The translations under genes and the position numbers were made by a program. From Enoplosus armatus (taxonomy: Eukaryota > Chordata > Actinopteri > Centrarchiformes > Enoplosidae), in contig NC_092203.1 of assembly GCF_043641665.1 (NCBI RefSeq), positions 10,769,873 to 10,833,872 on the forward strand: a stretch of 64,000 nt of DNA. The letters are read 5' to 3'. Below are positions 59,108-64,000 of the stretch, piece by piece (the first letter of the stretch is position 1; each line of letters starts with the position of its first letter). A model generated the notes under the pieces. That model ran no database searches. It was not told where the DNA came from and saw only the letters and a program-made list of their open reading frames with translations.

Positions 59108-59660
59108 CTACGGAAAACGAAGACCAGAAGTTGGCCGGTGTGACAGAAGCCCAGACCAGACGAGCCGAGCGAAGACCAGAAGTTGGCCGGTGTGACAGAA
59201 GCCCAAACGAGCGGAGCGAAGACCAGAAGTTGGCCGGTGTGACAGAAGCCCAGACCAGACGAGTGGAGCGAAGTCCAGAAGTTGGCCGGTGTGACAGAAG
59301 CCCAAATGAGCGGAGCGAAGACCAGAAGTTGGCCGGTGTGACAGAAGCCCAGACCAGACGAGTGGAGCGAAGTCCAGAAGTTGGCCGGTGTGACAGAAGC
59401 CCAGACCAGACGAGTGGAGCGAAGTCCAGAAGTTGGCTGGTGTGACAGAAGCCCAGACGAGCCGAGCGAAGTCCAGCAGTTGGCCGGTGTGACAGAAGCC
59501 CAGACCAGACCAGACGAGCGGAGCGAAGACCAAAAGTTGGCCGGTGTGACAGAAGCCCGGACCAGACGAGCGGAGCGAAGACCAAAAGTTGGCCGGTGTG
59601 ACAGAAGCCCAGACGAGCGGAGCGAAGACCAGAAGTTGGCCGGTGTGAAGACCAGAAAAT
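59108..59660. repeat. GC-rich minisatellite, 47/52/57-bp units
   Basis: About 11 units, each containing AGTTGGCCGGTGTGACAGAA and GAGCGAAG. Unit starts (AGTTGG) at 59129, 59181, 59228, 59280, 59327, 59379, 59431, 59478, 59535 and 59587 give spacings of 47, 52 or 57. Units differ by whole copies of a 5-bp GACCA block. Lack of stop codons produces long open frames on both strands (up to 290 codons on minus), several overlapping in different frames, so these are not genes. Confidence 0.9.
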
Positions 59661-59749
59661 GAAAACAGAGATAGAAGATAAAGCACAAAAGATAATTTTT
59701 ATTTTAATATAATGTTTTGTGACATAACCCTCTTCTCTCCCCCCCCCCT

Positions 59750-60555
59750 TGATAGTCAGCCATTTTGCCTGGATGTGACGAGGATGGGAGCACATGCTAA
59801 AAACATTTGTGTGAGTGCAATTGCATTTCAATCAGTTTGAATGTGTAAAGAAATAAGACTGAATGTGTAGTTCTTTCATTAACTTGTACATCATGTCAGC
59901 ATGCATACTGAGCTAACCACAAATTAGAGTTAGCATGCTTTAATCCCACATGTTTGATTGTTTGGCTAAAGCTAACATGCTAAGCTTCAAACAAACATTT
60001 TCTGCTGTTTTTCAAATTTACTGACTTGTTGGCTGCGGGACTTGAAAAAAAACTGATTTACTTGATTTGTTGTGTGACATGTTTCATATCCTAAATATTC
60101 ATGTAGTTGATTATCAATCAATCATCCAGGTAACTAGCTGCAGCCGCATGTTACAGTGATTGATAATCAACAACATGAACGTTTGAGATTACACAACAAA
60201 TCAAGTAAATCAGTTTTTTTCAAGTCCAGCAGTCAACAAGTCAGTAAATTTGAAAAACAGCAGAAAATGTCAGTGAACAAGCCCAGGGCCTCAGAAGCTT
60301 AGCATGTTAGCTTTAGCCAAACAATCGAACATGTGGGATTAAAGCATGCCAATTTAACAGCTAAATCTAATTTGTGGTTAGCTCAGTATGCATGCTGACA
60401 TGATGTACAAGTTAATGAAAGAACTACACATTCAGTCTTATTTCTTTACACATTCAAACTGATTGAAATGCAATCGCACTCACCCAAACGTTTGCAGCAT
60501 GTTTGCAGCATGTGCTCCCGTCCTCTTCACCTCCAGGCAAAATGGCCGACTGTCA
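59750..60555. mobile_element. Palindromic (foldback) element, right copy, 806 bp, with a nested inner palindrome
   Basis: Begins TGATAGTCAGCCATTTTG and ends AAAATGGCCGACTGTCA. Its outer arms are homologous to the 53309-53833 element. The centre is expanded by roughly 280-300 bp that is itself palindromic: ACATTTTCTGCTGTTTTTCA near 59995 is mirrored near 60250-60270, and TTGATTATCAATCAATCA is mirrored by TGATTGATAATCAAC. No coding capacity is seen. Confidence 0.85.
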
Positions 60556-61039
60556 AACAGGACGCGGGAGAGTGCAAGTCAATTTATACCAGGGGAGCCC
60601 GGACTGTACTAAGTGGGGCAGAGAACAGAGGGGTGTTAGACAAATGAGACAAATCATCATCTTGAACAAAAAGTCATAATTAAGGATGTGTATTTCTGAA
60701 TATTTCAGTCTTTACTTAGAATATTTAGGTGAAAACTTTTCTTACTGAATTGGTTTTGAAAACTGCATTAGTTAGATCTCGTCAAAGTGTATCTTTGTGA
60801 AACTGACCTGATCTTTAAAATGGGATGTTTTAGTCCTTTTGCCATCTCTGGTCTTAATAACCTTTCAAAAAGTGTTTGTCTTCTATCAAACTCATGCAGA
60901 ATTACGTTTTTTAACCTACTTTTTTGATCAAAACTGTCCATTTTCCATCGGCGGAGACAGCTTCTTTGTATTTTAGTCCTAGACACTGCATGTGTGAAAC
61001 CAGTGAGCCCACGGTCATCATTAAGACAGTAAATCTGCA
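60556..61039. other. Intergenic, nothing specific
   Basis: Unique-looking sequence between the right palindrome and the kynu 3' region. Frames of 69-90 codons overlap on the minus strand without similarity that I recognise. Confidence 0.5.
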
Positions 61040-61560
61040 TATTGCCTTTTTCTTTTTAAACAGCACAGTCACTTTAAGCTTAAGTAGCCCAAGGAAAGAC
61101 AATACCCAGCCTCTCTTCAATTATTTATTCTCACATCACCCCAAAAAGATGACAAATGCTAATTCTGGTCCATTCCCCAGCTGGGCACCCAAGTGCTCAT
61201 TAGTTTTAAAGAAGGTTAATCCATTTAGGTTTTGCATATTGATATGCCAATTATATCTAATCGTGGAATAGGCATCCGTCAAGGTAATAGTGCATAAACA
61301 CATGCAAGAACATTAGGGAGAAGTCAACGTTATAATAAAGTAGGTGTTAATTGGTGAGGGGAGGACTGTCGGCTAACTCATGTGTGTAATGTACAGCCGG
61401 GTGAGGAGGGAGGAGGGCTTTTTTCCCCCCAAAATCATGTCATTTGCAAACCCCATGCTGTGATCTCTGGGTGTCGCGCCCAAACGCTCGACTGAAGAGG
61501 AGGGTCACAAGGGCAAAGGACTGTGGGAGCTATTGTTTTAAATTTGCAGTGTAAAGAAAA
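61040..61560. other. Candidate conserved noncoding element, partly overlapping the possible kynu 3' UTR
   Basis: Low-repeat sequence with an octamer-like TTTGCATA at 61231-61238 next to ATATGCCAATTATATC. It also has GCTCATTAGTTTTAAAG and GTCATTTGCAAACC. There is no extended open frame or simple repeat. It could equally be kynu 3' UTR, since a possible poly(A) signal lies inside it. Conservation is a guess from composition. Confidence 0.3.
61124..61129 (-). terminator. Candidate kynu poly(A) signal AATAAA
   Basis: This is the closest canonical AATAAA on the minus strand that I found downstream of the kynu stop, about 560 bp away. Its use cannot be judged from sequence. The 3' UTR between it and the stop has no repeat that I recognise. 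Confidence 0.3.
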
Positions 61561-61691
61561 TGTTAACAGTACAATTACAAGTTAAAAAAATCCACTATTT
61601 TTAAAGTTGTATAAACCACCATAGTCTTTAAGTCAGTTACAGACAACTTAAACAAATAGAGAGGATAATTTCAGAGTAAAGCACTCATCAC

Positions 61692-61811
61692 TCATTGGCT
61701 GTTGGCAGCGAGGGCCGATCCCAGCGTTTCTACGAAGCGATGAACGTCGCTGAAGGAGTTGTAGAGCGGCACCGGAGCGATTCGCAGCACGCTGGGCTCC
61801 CGCATGTCACA
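61692..61811 (-). CDS. kynu: kynu terminal coding exon
   Basis: Encodes [16 protein letters not shown], then [14 protein letters not shown], and ends AANSQ and TGA (39 residues). Human reads [20 protein letters not shown]. The acceptor is TTTCAG. Confidence 0.95.
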   Translation of the reverse strand, partial: CDMREPSVLRIAPVPLYNSFSDVHRFVETLGSALAANSQ

Positions 61812-63922
61812 CTGAAATGACAAAGGTAGAAGAAGAAGAGGGGAAAATGTGACTTAAGTACCATCTATATCAGGTAGAGGCCACAGAGTCCTGCTTCTAA
61901 GTCTCATAAAGGGTCAGAGTCATTAACATGTACTCACAGCGACCCCCCTCTTCTCCAGCTCCTGGAAGACCTTCTGGATGTGGACGGAGAAGGAGAGTGA
62001 GAGCTGACAGCCCCTCTGCTGAGGGTCGGACGGCGTGATGATGCGGACGTGAGGTTTGTGGGGCTGCGTGGGGTCCTGGGTGTAATAATGCTGGATCAGA
62101 TACTCCAGGTAACCTGTCAGCAGGAGGGACTTCCTGCGCAGCGCCTGCATGCTGGTCATGTTGAACACCTGGCGAAATGAAAATGGTGTCAGTGTGAATC
62201 ACTTCTCAAGGTAAAAAGCCCTTTATATTAATACGCAGAGCATTAACCAGCGTACTGCTGTACCTCCAAACTGGCTTGCAGGGGACAGACCAGCAGGATG
62301 GGCTGGTTCGACAGCCTGAAGCCGCTCACTCCAGGCTGCAGCTCCAACACTGAAAACACACAAAAAAACACAGTTACAGAGCTGCTGCTGTTGATTTAAC
62401 TGTCAAATACATTATATATAGTGTAGTAAAGTATATAGAGTATAAAGAGTAAACTGTTTAAGACAAAATGTCCTTTTAAATGTAAATAAGAACAGAGAAA
62501 CGTGGGGATACGTTGGTGTTCAGGGGACAGTGCCATGTGCCGCAGATGTAATATCCAATGAGACCACAAGATGGCAGCATACAGCAACCTTAAAATATAC
62601 AAACATGACGGTGGAATTATAAAAACAAATGATTTCCTTTTACCGTTACTCATCTTGAACCGAGTCTTCAGGTCGTGTCCCCACCATCCCAACAGCCTGC
62701 AGCAAATCACGTCAACATTATATTTGTACTCTCAAGTACTCTGTTTTCTACTTTATACTACATTTTAGAGGGAAATATTGCACTTTTTACTCCACTACAT
62801 TTATCAGGTACCTACTTTGAAGCTACTTTGCCTATCATGAGCATATAAAATACATCGTTACACAGTAAATTAACAGCATCTACAGAGCCCATTTTAGCTG
62901 CATTGTGAGTACTTTTATACTTTAATTAGATTTTAAATGCAGGACTTAAGTTGTGGTATTGCTACTTTTACTTAAGTAAAAGGTCGTGTTTGAGTACTCA
63001 CGCAGGTTTGATGGTGTCTTTATGTTTCTCGTGGATAAACGCTCCAGCGAGACCACCAGCACCTGAATTTATATACTGCGAGGAGACAGTCAGTCATGTT
63101 GTCCACATGTTTTTGTATTCTCATTCTCACACTTTTAATATCAGTAGAGACAAAGGACACATTCCTGTCAGCTGACCTTGTAGGAGCACCAGCAGGCGAA
63201 GTCGACCCCCCAGTCGTGCAGCTTCAGCTCTGCGTTTCCTGCAGCGTGGGCGCAGTCAAACCCCACGTAACAGCCCTGCGAGACAAAAAGGACGGGATCA
63301 AGATCAAGCTTCGGCTGAAACACGGCAAACACAGACAAGCAGGCGTGTTTACATGTAGATGAACACGTGAACCAGTAGTGGAGGAAGTACTCGGATCTTT
63401 TACTGAAGTAAAAGTAGCAATACTACAGTGTAAAAGTACTGTACTGTTACAAGTAAAAGTACAAACGTATTAGCATCAAACTATACTTAAAGTACCAGAA
63501 TATCTCATTTAAGAATAATATATATCTGTAGTGGAGTAGAAGTGTAAAGTACCTCAGAGTTGTACTTTTGTGTTACAATCGTGGCAGTAGTTTATGTTAC
63601 CTTCCTCTGGCCGGCCTCAGTGATGGCGGCCATGTTGAACAGCTGGCCGGTGTAGTACTGAACTCCGCTGAACATCACCACAGCGATGGAGTTGCCCTCC
63701 TTCTCGATCACCTCCAGGATGTCCTCGGTCCTCAGAGTGTCTTCCCCCTGAACAGCAGGCAGAGCCAGCGATCAGGCCGTTACTGGGAAACATCAACGTG
63801 CAAACGGAAACCTTGAGCAGTAAATACAGACTGTGCGGCTCCGGTACCGGTCTAGGGGACAGCAGCAGCATGCTCTTCTGGGGGTCGAATCCTCGCAGTC
63901 GGATCTGAGACTCTACGGCGTA
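61692..63922 (-). CDS. kynu: Kynureninase, C-terminal 294 residues (8 exons, 5' part outside the window)
   Basis: PLP-dependent cytosolic hydrolase of tryptophan catabolism. It converts kynurenine to anthranilate, and 3-hydroxykynurenine to 3-hydroxyanthranilate, releasing alanine and feeding de novo NAD synthesis. The enzyme works as a homodimer. Coding exons in transcript order are 63922-63848, 63747-63601, 63275-63177, 63075-63002, 62696-62644, 62349-62264, 62168-61938 and 61811-61692 (ending TGA). Phases join without a gap, every intron starts GT and ends AG, and the 294 codons match the last ~294 of the 465-residue human protein. Visible landmarks are FDCAH (PLP-binding Asp and His), WCSYK ending exon 63275-63177 (Schiff-base Lys, human Lys276), GWWGH, RLSN (substrate-pocket Asn), [14 protein letters not shown], and APVPLYNSF near the C-terminus. 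No frameshift, stop or lost catalytic residue is seen, so the gene looks functional. Two introns contain the same dispersed repeat in opposite orientation. Confidence 0.97.
61938..62168 (-). CDS. kynu: kynu exon (77 codons)
   Basis: Begins [14 protein letters not shown] and ends [10 protein letters not shown], in phase 0 at both ends. It contains [10 protein letters not shown] and the [14 protein letters not shown] segment of the small domain. The donor is GTGAGT. Confidence 0.96.
62264..62349 (-). CDS. kynu: kynu exon (86 nt)
   Basis: Completes a Val codon, then encodes [14 protein letters not shown] followed by [14 protein letters not shown]. The donor is GTACAG. The Asn of RLSN corresponds to human Asn333, which helps determine substrate choice. 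Confidence 0.95.
62644..62696 (-). CDS. kynu: kynu exon (53 nt)
   Basis: Completes the split Ala codon, then encodes [17 protein letters not shown] and leaves one G before the donor GTAAAA. Human has GWFGHELSTRFKMDN. The first Trp of GWWGH corresponds to the active-site Trp of the human enzyme. Confidence 0.95.
62725..63000 (+). repeat. Teleost dispersed repeat of the AAGTAAAAGT type, in a kynu intron
   Basis: Contains phrases typical of a very common teleost intron repeat: TACTTTATACTACA, GAGGGAAATATTG, TTTACTCCACTACATTTAT, and the end TTGCTACTTTTACTTAAGTA. It fills most of the intron 62697-63001 and reaches the splice donor at its right edge. I recognise the family by its wording, not by a database search. 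Confidence 0.75.
63002..63075 (-). CDS. kynu: kynu exon (24 codons plus 2 nt)
   Basis: Encodes [17 protein letters not shown] then HKDTIKP, ending with GC of a split Ala codon. The donor GTGAGTACTC sits directly against a dispersed repeat that occupies the following intron. Confidence 0.95.
63177..63275 (-). CDS. kynu: kynu exon carrying the PLP lysine (33 codons)
   Basis: Encodes [14 protein letters not shown]...[14 protein letters not shown], in phase 0 at both ends. The Asp and His of FDCAH and the terminal Lys of SYK are the cofactor-binding residues of the family. Human kynureninase has Leu where this protein has Cys in FD-x-AH. The donor is GTCAGC. Confidence 0.96.
63372..63565 (-). 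repeat. Second copy of the AAGTAAAAGT-type repeat, inverted, in a kynu intron
   Basis: Reads GTGGAGGAAGTACTCGGATC, then AAAAGTAGCAATAC, and later AGTGGAGTAGAAGTGTAAAG, which is the reverse orientation of the 62725-63000 copy. It lies in the intron between exons 63601-63747 and 63177-63275. Confidence 0.75.
63601..63747 (-). CDS. kynu: kynu exon (49 codons)
   Basis: Starts [18 protein letters not shown] and ends AGQRK before the donor GTAACA, in phase 0 at both ends. It contains [10 protein letters not shown], matching FSGVHFYTGQ of the human enzyme. Confidence 0.95.
63848..63922 (-). CDS. kynu: kynu exon (25 codons, first in window)
   Basis: Starts YAVESQI after a CAG acceptor and ends LSPRP before the donor GTACCG, in phase 0 at both ends. 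It aligns to the human segment YAIESQ...KPRE. The sequence from 63923 to 64000 is intron and holds no further exon. Confidence 0.93.
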
Positions 63923-64000
63923 CTGAGGACGGACAAGAACAAGAACCGGTGGTAAAAGGAAAAGGAAACTCTTGTTATTTGTTTTCCTTGACCTGAACAG

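Noticed and set aside
58959..59831. 290-codon minus-strand open frame, and 239- and 192-codon frames overlapping it
   Set aside because: It is the GC-rich minisatellite read without stops in several frames at once, including the opposite strand. The residues are repeats of one short motif and run into palindrome sequence.
61692..63922. KYNU as a processed or decayed pseudogene
   Set aside because: Introns are present, all junctions are GT-AG, the frame is intact through 294 codons, and the catalytic residues are kept.

Overview
This is eukaryotic vertebrate DNA, almost certainly from a teleost fish and probably a percomorph. The reasons are the frequent CA/GT microsatellites, several interspersed repeats I recognise from teleost introns, and one spliced gene with a vertebrate exon-intron layout. 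There are no operons, bacterial genes or CRISPR arrays.

Only one protein-coding gene is secure. The right end (61692-63922, minus strand) holds eight consecutive coding exons of kynureninase (KYNU). They encode the C-terminal 294 residues with every reading-frame phase matching and GT/AG at every junction. The 5' exons lie beyond position 64000. KYNU is the PLP enzyme of tryptophan breakdown that splits kynurenine and 3-hydroxykynurenine.

Positions 1-52,600 carry no convincing coding gene. They hold microsatellites, purine and poly-G tracts, dispersed teleost repeats, a short minisatellite at 5.6-6.0 kb, and islands of non-repetitive TAAT/homeobox-site-rich sequence that look like conserved noncoding elements. 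In tetrapods the 3' side of KYNU faces ARHGAP15, GTDC1 and ZEB2, a gene-poor, enhancer-rich interval. A regulatory desert would fit here, but I recognised no exon of those genes.

The most unusual region is 52.7-60.6 kb, directly 3' of KYNU. A 4,837-bp satellite (35 monomers of 129-130 bp plus 7 short 42-bp monomers) is built on a tRNA-like core with A-box and B-box motifs. The core keeps the 46-nt spacing between tRNA positions 8 and 54. More diverged tRNA-like monomers flank it. On both sides there follows the same module: a shared 34-bp segment, a second and different tRNA-like unit, and a long near-perfect palindrome (525 bp and 806 bp) with matching ends. A 47/52/57-bp minisatellite lies inside the right module. 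I do not know a named family with this structure.
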